Source: Frisingicoccus sp009929615 (GTDB taxonomy: Bacteria; Bacillota; Clostridia; Lachnospirales; Lachnospiraceae). Taken from it: 49,923 nt of DNA. How positions within the stretch are numbered: the first letter of the stretch is position 1; each line of letters begins with the position of its first letter. This document shows, piece after piece, positions 27,555 to 35,565 of this stretch. The position numbers were made by a program, and so were the translations under genes. The notes under the pieces were generated by a model, which had not been told where the DNA came from, made no database searches, and worked only from the letters and a program-made list of their open reading frames with translations. The stretch is taken from assembly GCA_028692275.1 (NCBI GenBank), contig JAQUXR010000015.1, forward strand, positions 1 through 49,923, given 5' to 3'.

Positions 27555-29240
27555 ATGAGGAATTTGATTATAGAATTACTTTCTGCGCAGATTGAGAATA
27601 TGGATGCAGAAGAAATAGGCAGTCTTTTAGAGATACCGCCCAAATCAGATATGGGTGACTTTGCTTTTCCGTGTTTTAAGCTGGCGAAAGTATTCCGTAA
27701 AGCGCCACCAATGATTGCTGCAGAGTTAAAAGAAAAGATGGGATGTCCAGAATTTTTGGATAAAGTAGAGTGTTTGGGTGGATATCTAAACTTTTTTGTG
27801 GATAAATCAATATTTGCAAAGCAAATTGTGGACAACTATCTCAATGCTAACAATTATGGAAGCTCTACGGTTGGAGAAGGAAAGACAATTTGCATCGACT
27901 ACTCCTCTCCTAACGTGGCAAAAAACTTTCATGTAGGACATTTGCGAACAACCATTATTGGTAATTCTTTGAATAAAATATATACAAAATTAGGATATCA
28001 TGTGGAAAGAATTAATCATTTGGGTGACTGGGGAACTCAGTTTGGTAAGTTGATTGTAGCTTATAAACGCTGGGGAAGCAAAGAGGCTGTTGAAAAGGAT
28101 GGAATTGAAGAATTAATGCGTATTTATGTTAAATTCCATGACGAAGCTGAGAATGATGAATCATTAAATGATGAGGCTAGAGCCTGGTTTACAAAGATGG
28201 AACATGGTGATGAGGAAGCTTTGAGCATTTGGAAGTGGTTTCGAGAGATTAGTTTAAATGAATTTATGCGTATTTATAAGCTTCTGGGTATAGAATTTGA
28301 TTCTTTTGCAGGTGAAAGTTTTTATAATGATAAGATGGAACCGGTTATTGAAGAATTAAAGCAAAAAGGTCTGATTAAGGTTAGTGATGGGGCACAGATT
28401 GTAGAACTTGAAGAATATAATATGCCACCGTGTCTGATAACGAAAAAAGATGGAAGTTCTCTTTATGCGACCAGAGATATTGCGGCAGCTATGTATCGTA
28501 AAAAGACCTATGATTTTGAAAAATGTATATATGTTACCGGACTTGAACAAAAATTACATTTTGCTCAATGGTTTAAAGTTATTGAATTAATGGGATATGA
28601 TTGGTCAAAGAATTTGGTACATGTTCCTTATGGTTTGGTAAGTTTAAAGGGTGGTAAATTATCTTCTAGAAAAGGAAATGTTATTTTTGCTGAGGATATA
28701 TTGAAAGAGGCAATTCAAAAAACACGAACTGTTATAGAGGAAAAAAATCCGGATATTCCAAATAAGGAAGAGGTAGCAAAACAAGTTGGTATTGGTGCTA
28801 TCCTATTTAATGATTTGTATAATCAGCGAATAAAAGATGTTATTTTTGATTGGGAGAAACTTCTCAATTTTGATGGAGAAACAGGACCATATGTACAGTA
28901 CACATATGCCAGAGCAGCAAGTGTTATTCGTAAAATTGGTCAGGTGCCGAATATATATGATTACTCTGTCTTATCAGATGATGTGTCAATGGCATTGTTA
29001 AAAGAAATTGCCAGATATCCACAGGTAATTGTTGATGCAGCAGAAAAGATGGAACCATTTATGATTTCTCGCTATGCAGTTGCTTTGGCACAGGCATTTA
29101 ATAGATTTTATCATGAGTGTCAAATCAATGTTGAAAACGACAATGTTAAATATACACGTGCAAATGCTGTTATTATGACAAAGGCTGTTTTAAAGGATGC
29201 ATTAGGTCTTCTGGGTATCGAGGCGCCTGAACAAATGTAA
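27555..29240 (+). CDS. argS: Arginyl-tRNA synthetase
   Basis: 561 residues, normal length. N-terminal Add-1 tRNA-recognition domain, then the HIGH-type motif FHVGHLRTT (about 121-129), and in place of KMSKS the sequence LSSRKGNV, usual in ArgRS, followed by the helical anticodon-binding domain. A good RBS (AAAAAGGAG) precedes the ATG. No T-box is visible in the 170-base leader, which holds a TTGTAC/TATAAG promoter-like pair around 27455-27485. Confidence 0.97.
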   Translation: MRNLIIELLSAQIENMDAEEIGSLLEIPPKSDMGDFAFPCFKLAKVFRKAPPMIAAELKEKMGCPEFLDKVECLGGYLNFFVDKSIFAKQIVDNYLNANNYGSSTVGEGKTICIDYSSPNVAKNFHVGHLRTTIIGNSLNKIYTKLGYHVERINHLGDWGTQFGKLIVAYKRWGSKEAVEKDGIEELMRIYVKFHDEAENDESLNDEARAWFTKMEHGDEEALSIWKWFREISLNEFMRIYKLLGIEFDSFAGESFYNDKMEPVIEELKQKGLIKVSDGAQIVELEEYNMPPCLITKKDGSSLYATRDIAAAMYRKKTYDFEKCIYVTGLEQKLHFAQWFKVIELMGYDWSKNLVHVPYGLVSLKGGKLSSRKGNVIFAEDILKEAIQKTRTVIEEKNPDIPNKEEVAKQVGIGAILFNDLYNQRIKDVIFDWEKLLNFDGETGPYVQYTYARAASVIRKIGQVPNIYDYSVLSDDVSMALLKEIARYPQVIVDAAEKMEPFMISRYAVALAQAFNRFYHECQINVENDNVKYTRANAVIMTKAVLKDALGLLGIEAPEQM

Positions 29241-29244
29241 TTAA

Positions 29245-29260
29245 TGTTTCACGTGAAACT
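29245..29260. promoter_or_regulatory. parS: parS site 1
   Basis: TGTTTCACGTGAAACT matches the ParB-binding consensus TGTTNCACGTGAAACA at all but the last base. It lies just after the argS stop, about 11 kb from dnaA. Confidence 0.95.
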
Positions 29261-29280
29261 TCATAAATAGTGAATTCAGA

Positions 29281-29308
29281 GGGATGTTTCACGTGAAACA
29301 TCCCTTTT
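29281..29308 (+). terminator. parS: parS site 2 embedded in the argS terminator hairpin
   Basis: A perfect 24-base palindrome (29281-29304) consists of the 16-base parS TGTTTCACGTGAAACA (29285-29300) flanked by GGGA and TCCC, and is followed by TTTT. The same bases therefore form a ParB site in DNA and a possible intrinsic-terminator stem in RNA. Confidence 0.8.
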
Positions 29309-29333
29309 GGTGCATTAAGAAATAGAAAAATCA

Positions 29334-29349
29334 TGTTTCACGTGAAACA
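29334..29349. promoter_or_regulatory. parS: parS site 3
   Basis: TGTTTCACGTGAAACA, a perfect consensus palindrome, about 105 bases upstream of parA. The three sites lie within 105 bases, an unusually tight nucleation cluster. Confidence 0.95.
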
Positions 29350-29453
29350 ATTTCGTGGTTTACAGAATTTTCATATTTCTTTCTCTAGAATAACATGACT
29401 TGAAGTGGTATACTGATTAAAGCAGAAAGTGAAGAAACGAAAAGGGGAATGAT

Positions 29454-30224
29454 ATGGGCCGAATAATTGCTGTAGCAAACCAAAAAGGCGGCGTGGGAAA
29501 GACAACCACGTCAATAAATCTATCAGCATGTCTGGCTGAAATGGGTCAGAAAGTTCTGACAATTGATATGGATCCACAGGGAAATACCACTAGTGGATTA
29601 GGAATAGATAAGAATCAGGTTGAAAACACAGTATATGAATTGATATTAGAGGATATATCTGTTGAGGATTGCATCCAACAGTCTGCCATGGAAGGATTGA
29701 ATGTGATTGCTTCTAATATAAATCTTTCTGGTGCAGAAGTTGAATTGATATCGTTAGATAATAAAGAATATCTTTTAAAAGGGAAAATTGAATCTGTCAG
29801 GGATGACTATGATTTTGTTATTATAGATTGTCCGCCATCTTTGAACTTGCTCACGATTAATGCGATGACAACAGCGGATACAATATTAGTGCCTATTCAG
29901 TGTGAATATTATGCCTTAGAAGGTTTATCTCAGTTGATTCATACAATTGATTTAATTAAGGACAGGCTGAATCCTTCACTGGAAATAGAGGGCGTAGTCT
30001 TTACGATGTTCGATGGAAGAACCAATCTTTCCTTACAGGTTGTAGAGAATGTAAAGGAAAATCTGGATAGAAATATTTATAAAACGATAATACCAAGAAA
30101 TGTCAGATTGGCAGAAGCACCAAGTTATGGGATGCCGATAAATATGTATGATACTCGCTCTTCGGGTGCAGAAGCATATCGCTTGCTTGCAGAAGAGGTT
30201 ATTCAGTACAACACACAAAGATAA
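29454..30224 (+). CDS. parA: Chromosome partitioning ATPase ParA (Soj)
   Basis: 256 residues. The deviant Walker A KGGVGKTT (about 11-18) has both lysines, the Walker B region is DYDFVIIDCPPSL, and the family's DMDPQGN is present. It dimerises on ATP and binds DNA nonspecifically. With ParB and parS it segregates the origin and in B. subtilis controls DnaA. It starts after AAAAGGGG and is followed by parB 30 bases later. Confidence 0.96.
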   Translation: MGRIIAVANQKGGVGKTTTSINLSACLAEMGQKVLTIDMDPQGNTTSGLGIDKNQVENTVYELILEDISVEDCIQQSAMEGLNVIASNINLSGAEVELISLDNKEYLLKGKIESVRDDYDFVIIDCPPSLNLLTINAMTTADTILVPIQCEYYALEGLSQLIHTIDLIKDRLNPSLEIEGVVFTMFDGRTNLSLQVVENVKENLDRNIYKTIIPRNVRLAEAPSYGMPINMYDTRSSGAEAYRLLAEEVIQYNTQR

Positions 30225-30254
30225 TATATACAAATCGAAAGGAATTGATTACAT

Positions 30255-31202
30255 ATGGCAACACGTAAAAAGGGTGGTTTAGGAAAAGGTATAGATGCAT
30301 TGATTGCACCATCAACTAAAAAAGAACCAGTTAAAGAGGAAAAACCAGTAGAGAAAATTGTAGAAAAAATAGTTGAAAAGGTTGTTGAAAAGCAAGTAGA
30401 TAGCCGATTAAAAATAGATGAGATAGAGCCGAATCGCTTACAGCCAAGAAAGAATTTTGATGAGGATGCTTTACAGGAACTTTCTGAATCTATTAAACAA
30501 TTTGGTCTCATACAGCCGATTGTTGTCAAGAAAAAAGATAATTATTATGAAATCGTTGCAGGTGAACGCAGATGGAGAGCTGCAAGAATTGCCGGCTTGA
30601 AAGAGGTACCTGTAGTTATAAAAGAATACGATGATAAAGAGTCGATGGAAATTGCTATTGTGGAAAATCTTCAAAGAGAGGATTTGAATCCTATTGAAGA
30701 GGCTCAGGCATACCGTCAACTGATTGAGGAATTCGGATTAAAACAGGATGAAGCAGCTCAAAAAGTATCAAAAAGTCGTACGGCTGTAACAAATGCGATG
30801 CGTCTTCTAAAATTGGATGAACGTGTTCAGCAGATGGTTATTGATGATATGATTAGCGGTGGACATGCAAGAGCATTACTTGCTATTGAAGATAAAGAAG
30901 AACAATATGCCATGGCTATAACTGTTTTTGATAATAAGATGAGTGTTCGGGAAACTGAAAAAATAGTAAAAAGCTATTTAAAAAAGCAGGATAATAAAGA
31001 AACGGCGGTGGCAAAAACAGATTATTCTCAGATGGAGACTGTTTATGAAAGCTTAGAAGAACGAATGAAGTCAATTATTGGAACCAAAGTTGCGATTCGT
31101 AGCCGAAACTATAAAAAAGGAAAAATTGAAATCGAGTACTATTCGAATGATGAATTGGAAAGGATTATTGATTTGATAGAATCAATAAAACAGGTGGGAT
31201 AA
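30255..31202 (+). CDS. parB: Chromosome partitioning protein ParB (Spo0J)
   Basis: 315 residues. The N-terminus carries the ParA-stimulating basic stretch (KKGGLGKGIDALI), then a low-complexity tetrapeptide repeat (PVEKIVEKIVEKVVEKQV, about 26-50) that is probably a charged extended linker. The CTP-binding domain follows with GERRWRA (C-box) and ENLQREDLNPIEEA, the helix-turn-helix that reads parS (SKSRTAVTNAMRLLKL), and the C-terminal dimer domain. It loads at the three parS sites just upstream. Confidence 0.95.
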   Translation: MATRKKGGLGKGIDALIAPSTKKEPVKEEKPVEKIVEKIVEKVVEKQVDSRLKIDEIEPNRLQPRKNFDEDALQELSESIKQFGLIQPIVVKKKDNYYEIVAGERRWRAARIAGLKEVPVVIKEYDDKESMEIAIVENLQREDLNPIEEAQAYRQLIEEFGLKQDEAAQKVSKSRTAVTNAMRLLKLDERVQQMVIDDMISGGHARALLAIEDKEEQYAMAITVFDNKMSVRETEKIVKSYLKKQDNKETAVAKTDYSQMETVYESLEERMKSIIGTKVAIRSRNYKKGKIEIEYYSNDELERIIDLIESIKQVG

Positions 31203-31204
31203 GT

Positions 31205-31723
31205 ATGGAGAGTAAGATTTTAGCGGGATTGAATTTTGATCCGGGTATTCTGATTATTGCAATGTTTGTGTTGATTATATTGCTTCTTGCATATACATAC
31301 TCTTTACAGAGAAAGCAAAGTCAGTTAGATAAGAAGTATCGTGCCTTTATGCGCGGAGGCCGGGGTGCAAAGTCTTTAGATGAAGCTTTAGAAAATAAGC
31401 TGTCCTCATTAGATAGTATTACAGATATTAGTGAGTCATTAAATAGTCGAATCACACGGTTAGAAAATAGTTTGAATCGATCCTATCAGAAAATAGGGAT
31501 TGTTAAATATGACGCGTTTAAGGAGATGGGCGGCAAACTGAGCTTTGCATATGCATTACTTAATGATAGTGACGATGGTTTTATCATTAACTCAATCTAT
31601 AGCAAAGAAGGATGCTATAATTATATAAAAGAAATTATTAAAGGTGAATCCTTCCTGGCTTTGGGCGATGAAGAAGCTGAAGCACTTGAAATGGCCAAAC
31701 AGTATGGAATGGGAACAGAATAA
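31205..31723 (+). CDS. DUF4446-like membrane-anchored protein
   Basis: 172 residues: an N-terminal membrane helix (about 14-35), a charged coiled-coil-like region (about 36-95) and a compact C-terminal domain with GIVKYDAFKEMGGKLSFAYALLND, characteristic of the DUF4446 family found next to parB in many Clostridia. The function is unknown. It starts 3 bases after the parB stop, so it is coupled to the partition genes, and ends at a strong terminator. Confidence 0.8.
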   Translation: MESKILAGLNFDPGILIIAMFVLIILLLAYTYSLQRKQSQLDKKYRAFMRGGRGAKSLDEALENKLSSLDSITDISESLNSRITRLENSLNRSYQKIGIVKYDAFKEMGGKLSFAYALLNDSDDGFIINSIYSKEGCYNYIKEIIKGESFLALGDEEAEALEMAKQYGMGTE

Positions 31724-31733
31724 GAAAGCATGT

Positions 31734-31766
31734 ACCGATGAATTTAAAGAATTCATCGGTATTTTT
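31734..31766 (+). terminator. Terminator of the parA-parB operon
   Basis: ACCGATGAATT (31734-31744) pairs perfectly with AATTCATCGGT (31750-31760) over a 5-base loop, followed by ATTTTTAT. Confidence 0.9.
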
Positions 31767-31848
31767 ATGTCAACTAATATAATGAATAAAAATGCAAAAA
31801 TTAAAAACGGGAGAAATGGAAAATTTGGGTAACTTGCGGTATATTAAC

Positions 31849-31877
31849 TTGCAAAAAGGATATGGCTATTATATAAT
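31849..31877 (+). promoter_or_regulatory. Promoter of serS
   Basis: TTGCAA (31849-31854), a 17-base spacer, then TATAAT (31872-31877), about 50 bases upstream of the serS start. The short leader has no room for a T-box. Confidence 0.7.
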
Positions 31878-31927
31878 AGCAGTTAGTTTTATTTATGTTA
31901 TGGGATTTCCAAAGAGGAGGAAAAGAT

Positions 31928-33205
31928 ATGCTTGATATTAAGTTATTAAGAAACAATTTTGAAGAAGTTGAAAAAGCCCTTGCTACACGAAAAGAGGATT
32001 TTGATTTATCAAAGTTCAAATCCATGGACGAAAAGCGGAGGGAGCTTCTTGCGGAAGTGGAACAGCTGAAGAATCAGCAGAATGTAGCTTCTAAAAAAAT
32101 TCCTCAGATGAAGAAAGCCGGCGAAGATGTTTCTGCAGTTATGGAAGAGATGAAAAAGCTTTCTGAACGGATTAAAGCCCTGGACACTCAGGTGAATGCA
32201 GTAGATGCAGAATTAAATGCCTATATGCTGACGATTCCGAATATCCCGAATCCAACAGTACCAGCAGGCGATACAGATGAAGATAATGTAGAGATTCGAC
32301 ACTTTTCAGAACCAACAAAATTCGATTTTGAACCAAAGGCTCATTGGGATCTGGGCTCTGATTTGGGGATTCTTGATCCTGAAACAGCAGCAAAGACAAC
32401 AGGAGCAAGATTTACATTTTATCGTGGTGCCGGGGCAAGACTGGAACGAGCTATTATGAATTTCTTTTTGGATATCCATACCAGAGAGCATGGATATGAA
32501 GAAATTTTCGCACCATATATGGTTAGCCGGGAAAGTATGACAGGAACAGGACAGCTTCCGAAATTTGAGGAAGATGCTTATAAAGTAACGGGTGATGGCA
32601 AGGAGTATTTTCTTATTCCTACAGCAGAAGTGCCTGTTACCAATATGTACCGTGAAACAATCCTTGATGGAACAAAGCTTCCTATTAAGCATGTAGCCTA
32701 TACTGCATGTTTCCGTGCAGAGGCGGGTTCTGCAGGAAGAGATACCCGTGGACTTATCCGTCAGCATCAGTTTAATAAAGTTGAGCTGGTTAAATTTACA
32801 AAGCCGGAAGATTCTTATGAAGAACTTGAAAAACTGACAAGAGATGCAGAGGATGTACTCCAGCGTCTTGGTCTGCCATACCGGGTTGTAAAGATTTGTA
32901 TTGGAGATCTTGGATTTACAGCGGCTATGAAGTACGATATTGAAGTATGGATGCCAAGTTACGGCCGTTATGTGGAAATTTCAAGTTGTAGTAATTTTGA
33001 AGAATTTCAGGCACGTCGTGCGAATATAAAATATAAAGATAGCGTGAAGGATAAAGCCAAATTTATCCACACATTAAACGGAAGTGGTGTGGCTGTCGGA
33101 CGTACTACAGCGGCTATTATGGAGAATTACCAGCAGGCGGATGGAAGCATTCGGGTTCCGGATGTTTTGATTCCATACATGGGTGGATTGGAAGTTATTA
33201 AATAA
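31928..33205 (+). CDS. serS: Seryl-tRNA synthetase
   Basis: 425 residues from the ATG at 31928, 8 bases after AGGAGG; the in-frame ATG at 31895 is not preceded by a site. The N-terminal long antiparallel coiled coil (about 25-105) grips the tRNA-Ser long arm. The class II core shows motif 2 (TACFRAEAGSAGRDTRGLIRQHQFNKVEL) and motif 3 (LNGSGVAVGRTTAAIMENYQ). It charges the tRNA-Ser found at the left edge. Confidence 0.97.
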   Translation: MLDIKLLRNNFEEVEKALATRKEDFDLSKFKSMDEKRRELLAEVEQLKNQQNVASKKIPQMKKAGEDVSAVMEEMKKLSERIKALDTQVNAVDAELNAYMLTIPNIPNPTVPAGDTDEDNVEIRHFSEPTKFDFEPKAHWDLGSDLGILDPETAAKTTGARFTFYRGAGARLERAIMNFFLDIHTREHGYEEIFAPYMVSRESMTGTGQLPKFEEDAYKVTGDGKEYFLIPTAEVPVTNMYRETILDGTKLPIKHVAYTACFRAEAGSAGRDTRGLIRQHQFNKVELVKFTKPEDSYEELEKLTRDAEDVLQRLGLPYRVVKICIGDLGFTAAMKYDIEVWMPSYGRYVEISSCSNFEEFQARRANIKYKDSVKDKAKFIHTLNGSGVAVGRTTAAIMENYQQADGSIRVPDVLIPYMGGLEVIK

Positions 33206-33265
33206 GAATCAATGTATATATATGCAATTATGCACTAAATAAGTTGACATAAACCGGAGGTTGGG

Positions 33266-34153
33266 ATGCACGATTATCTACGCGCAATAGGCTTTAGCCA
33301 ATTAAAAAAGAATAAAGATGTTAGAGATCTCTTGAATTTGGTTATGCTCAGACCAACTTCCGAGTATGTGTCCGCTGCAACGGGAGTAGATTCTGCTTTT
33401 GGTGAGAAAGTAAAAGAATTTTCAGACCGTATGGGAATTAGTGTACGAGGGGAATATGATGAAAATGGCCAATTCCATCAGAGTTACTATTTTCCATATT
33501 TTAAAGGCAGTCAATGTACTTTGAAAGAAGAAGTGACTATTGAGAAGCAGGCGGATAAAGACGGTTTTTCCGGGATTTGCGATAATGTTAAAATTGGGGT
33601 TTCTTTGATTTTTCATTTACTCAATATGGCGGATTACATGGATTATCTGGAATTTCATAAAGGGTCATTGTTTTATGCCCCGATGTATTTGTCCGGTTTA
33701 TCTATTTCGGGAAAAGTTATTCTTCCACTGATGAAGAATGAAAAGGACCGGAGACAGAGAGTTGACGACAATATGAATCGGGACCGTATGCTGGCAGCCG
33801 CAAGAGAAGGTGATCCGGAAGCTATAGAAAGTCTGACATTGGAAGATATTGATATGTATGCAACGGTCAGCCGGCGTGCTAAGCGGGAAGATGTGCTGAC
33901 GATTGTTGAGTCTTATTTTATGCCTTATGGCATTGCCTGCGATCAGTATTCAATTATGGGTGATATTGTCAGTGTGACACAGGTTCAGAATTCGTTGACA
34001 GAGGAATATATTTATATTCTGTGTTTGGAATGTAATGATTTATTTATGGAAGTTTGCATCAATAAGGAAGACTTGTTAGGTGAACCGCTCCCGGGACGAC
34101 GATTCAGAGGAACCGTATGGGTTCAGGGAACCGTAGATTTTGTGGGCATATAA
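33266..34153 (+). CDS. DUF3881-like protein
   Basis: 295 residues, no signal peptide or membrane helix. I recognise the beginning (MHDYLRAIGFS) and the layout as the DUF3881 family, which is largely confined to Lachnospiraceae and relatives. There are no catalytic motifs that I can name. A good GGAGG precedes the ATG. It is the last chromosomal protein gene before the tRNA-Arg and the ICE. Confidence 0.75.
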   Translation: MHDYLRAIGFSQLKKNKDVRDLLNLVMLRPTSEYVSAATGVDSAFGEKVKEFSDRMGISVRGEYDENGQFHQSYYFPYFKGSQCTLKEEVTIEKQADKDGFSGICDNVKIGVSLIFHLLNMADYMDYLEFHKGSLFYAPMYLSGLSISGKVILPLMKNEKDRRQRVDDNMNRDRMLAAAREGDPEAIESLTLEDIDMYATVSRRAKREDVLTIVESYFMPYGIACDQYSIMGDIVSVTQVQNSLTEEYIYILCLECNDLFMEVCINKEDLLGEPLPGRRFRGTVWVQGTVDFVGI

Positions 34154-34181
34154 GGTATTATTTAATTTAATATAGATAAAT

Positions 34182-34252
34182 GTCTCAGTAGCTCAGCTGG
34201 ATAGAGCGTCCCCCTCCTAAGCGGTAAATCGTTCGTATCTACAACAGGGGTA
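34182..34252 (+). pseudogene. Degenerate tRNA-Arg-like copy 1
   Basis: Begins GTCTCAGTAGCTCAGCTGG and continues GATAGAGC like a real tRNA-Arg 5' half, then CTCCTAA with anticodon CCT. The anticodon stem (TCCCC/GCGGT) barely pairs. A T-loop-like GTTCGTATC follows at about the right distance, but the T-stem does not pair and the 3' acceptor strand does not match GTCTCAG. It is very unlikely to be a working tRNA. Confidence 0.65.
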
Positions 34253-34273
34253 AAACCCACCAATTTCATATTT

Positions 34274-34322
34274 GTCTCAGTAGCTCAGCTGGATAGAGCA
34301 CCGCCCTCCTAAGGTGGCGTAG
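34274..34322 (+). pseudogene. Truncated tRNA-Arg-like copy 2 (5' half)
   Basis: The first 26 bases are identical to copy 1 and are followed by an anticodon arm that pairs well (CCGCC, loop CTCCTAA, GGTGG). After that no T-arm or 3' acceptor strand is found; the sequence goes on as A-rich DNA. It is a clean 5' tRNA half ending just past the anticodon stem. Confidence 0.7.
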
Positions 34323-34377
34323 AAACATAACCCTTTGAAAAAAAGGTAAGTGTTGCCAGTCCGAAAATTTTATAAAT

Positions 34378-34453
34378 GTCTCCGTAGCTCAGTGGATAGA
34401 GCACTCGCCTCCTAAGCGAGGGGTCGGACGTTCAAATCGTCTCGGGGACGCCA
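34378..34453 (+). tRNA. tRNA-Arg(CCU)
   Basis: Intact cloverleaf: acceptor GTCTCCG pairs with CGGGGAC (one G-U), D-arm GCTC/GAGC, anticodon stem CTCGC/GCGAG with loop CTCCTAA (anticodon CCT), T-loop GTTCAAATC, discriminator G and encoded CCA (34451-34453). It decodes AGG. It marks the chromosome/ICE boundary; tRNA-Arg genes are common attachment sites for tyrosine-recombinase elements. Confidence 0.95.
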
Positions 34454-34461
34454 GAAATAAC

Positions 34462-34500
34462 GCCGAAAACCCTGTAAAATCAAGGTTTTCGGCTTTATAT
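34462..34500 (+). terminator. Terminator after tRNA-Arg
   Basis: GCCGAAAACC (34462-34471) pairs perfectly with GGTTTTCGGC (34484-34493) over a 12-base loop, followed by TTTATAT. It begins 8 bases after the tRNA CCA and ends the tRNA transcript. It could also belong to the ICE left end. Confidence 0.8.
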
Positions 34501-34536
34501 ATTTCCTGAGAGTTTTTGAACTCGTAGCAAATTGCG

Positions 34537-34704
34537 ATTAGCAGGAGCGATTTTTGCTAATGAGATTAGAGCATAGAGAAGTTGAACTTTGACTTTTCGG
34601 CACAAATTAGCTTGCTAATGATTAGCAGGATTTTCTCAAAGTTTGCTAATGAAAACAGCTCTCCTGCTAATTTGCCAAAAAATCGTGCTAAAAACCTTGC
34701 TAAT
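34537..34704. repeat. GCTAAT/ATTAGC repeat cluster at the ICE left end
   Basis: Eight exact copies of a hexamer within 168 bases: GCTAAT at 34556, 34614, 34645, 34666 and 34699; inverted ATTAGC at 34537, 34606 and 34621. Several share longer contexts (GATTAGCAGGA twice, TTTGCTAATGA twice, TGCTAATTTG twice), plus a near-copy GCTAAA at 34687. The non-coding stretch 34501-34810 holds nothing else recognisable. The position just inside the element suggests protein-binding sites, for example recombinase arm sites. Confidence 0.75.
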
Positions 34705-34826
34705 TTGAAAGGCGATTGTTGCTTGTTAAAAGAGCTTATTTGTAGGGATAACTAATTCCATATTCCGCACATTTGAATTGCTTTTCACTTCCAGATACAA
34801 TGTAGCCATAAGGAGGTGGCGTGTAT

Positions 34827-35015
34827 ATGAAAGACCCAACATACCATCTATATTTGGATAGCCATGAGAGAAAGATTGCAATACATAGCCTTGTGGAATT
34901 GAAAAATCAACTCATTCAGCAAGGTAGATATACAGACTGCATTGATGAACTGATATTCAAGATAGCCAATGCACCTGTGAAGAAGCTGAAAGTTGATAGA
35001 AAAATTTGTGTATAG
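34827..35015 (+). CDS. Small conserved ICE protein
   Basis: 62 residues from the ATG at 34827, 10 bases after AGGAGG; a GTG two codons earlier is only 4 bases from it. The sequence (MKDPTYHLYLDSHERKI, then a helical LVELKNQLIQQGRYTDCIDELI) is of a type I recall from many Firmicutes ICEs at this place. It looks like a small all-helical protein. The function is unknown. Confidence 0.75.
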   Translation: MKDPTYHLYLDSHERKIAIHSLVELKNQLIQQGRYTDCIDELIFKIANAPVKKLKVDRKICV

Positions 35016-35063
35016 ATGTTATAATCAATTTGAAAAGCAAATCAGAATCTGTGGGGGTTCATT

Positions 35064-35411
35064 ATGTTTAATGAAATATGTATATACGAAGCAAAATTAA
35101 CTAAGCTGGATGAAATTGAAGAGTTGATGAAAGAAGTAGCTGATTTTTATTTAAGCCAAGAAGGTGTTATTGATGTTCACTATATAAAACGCACTCATAG
35201 ACAAAAGGATTTTAATGCAGTTAAAGAGGGTGAATTACCCGTTCGCCTTACAAGAAATGTGGGTAAGGTAACCTATGTTTTATATTGGGTATTGGAAAGC
35301 GAAGAAATTCATGCAAGAGTATCAAAACTTGGTATAGAGAAATTTTACAAACGATGGAATCGTTGTTTGACCACAATGCCTAAAATAATATTAGGAGAAA
35401 ACATTGTTTAA
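35064..35411 (+). CDS. Small protein, possible dimeric alpha/beta-barrel fold
   Basis: 115 residues. The N-terminal part (ICIYEAKLTKLDEIEELMKEVADFYLSQEGVIDVHYIKR) has the strand-helix-strand order of ferredoxin-like dimeric barrels such as the ABM family. I cannot identify it further. The base composition is AT-rich like the chromosome, unlike the following ICE genes, so it may be a separately acquired cargo gene. GGGGG precedes the ATG. Confidence 0.6.
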   Translation: MFNEICIYEAKLTKLDEIEELMKEVADFYLSQEGVIDVHYIKRTHRQKDFNAVKEGELPVRLTRNVGKVTYVLYWVLESEEIHARVSKLGIEKFYKRWNRCLTTMPKIILGENIV

Positions 35412-35466
35412 GCAGAACTTTTAATTTTTCTTTGAACTTTAATTAAAAATATAATAGTGTTTACAT

Positions 35467-35500
35467 AGCCGATTGGTATAATAGCCAGTCGGCTTTTTTT
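35467..35500 (+). terminator. Terminator upstream of the ICE partition operon
   Basis: AGCCGATTGG (35467-35476) pairs with CCAGTCGGCT (35485-35494) with one G-T pair and an 8-base loop, followed by TTTTTT. It separates the 115-residue gene from parA. Confidence 0.85.
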
Positions 35501-35510
35501 CGTGCCCTTT

Positions 35511-35539
35511 TTTACATAGCCACCCTGACAAGGTGGCTA
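35511..35539 (+). promoter_or_regulatory. Leader hairpin and direct repeat before ICE parA
   Basis: The 11-base TTTACATAGCC occurs at 35460-35470 and again at 35511-35521. In the second copy it flows into the stem TAGCCACC (35517-35524) and GGTGGCTA (35532-35539) with a 7-base loop. No U-run follows, so it is not a terminator. It could be an operator or a partition site for the ICE ParA/ParB. Confidence 0.4.
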
Positions 35540-35565
35540 AATTTAAGTGAAAGGAGGACGCTACT

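Noticed and set aside
30330..30405. Repeat in the parB N-terminal region as a DNA element
   Set aside because: The repetition follows the codon pattern of a VEK-type peptide repeat and keeps the reading frame, so it is best seen as a protein linker.
34537..34704. CRISPR array
   Set aside because: Repeat units are only 6-11 bases, in both orientations and irregularly spaced, and no cas gene is near.
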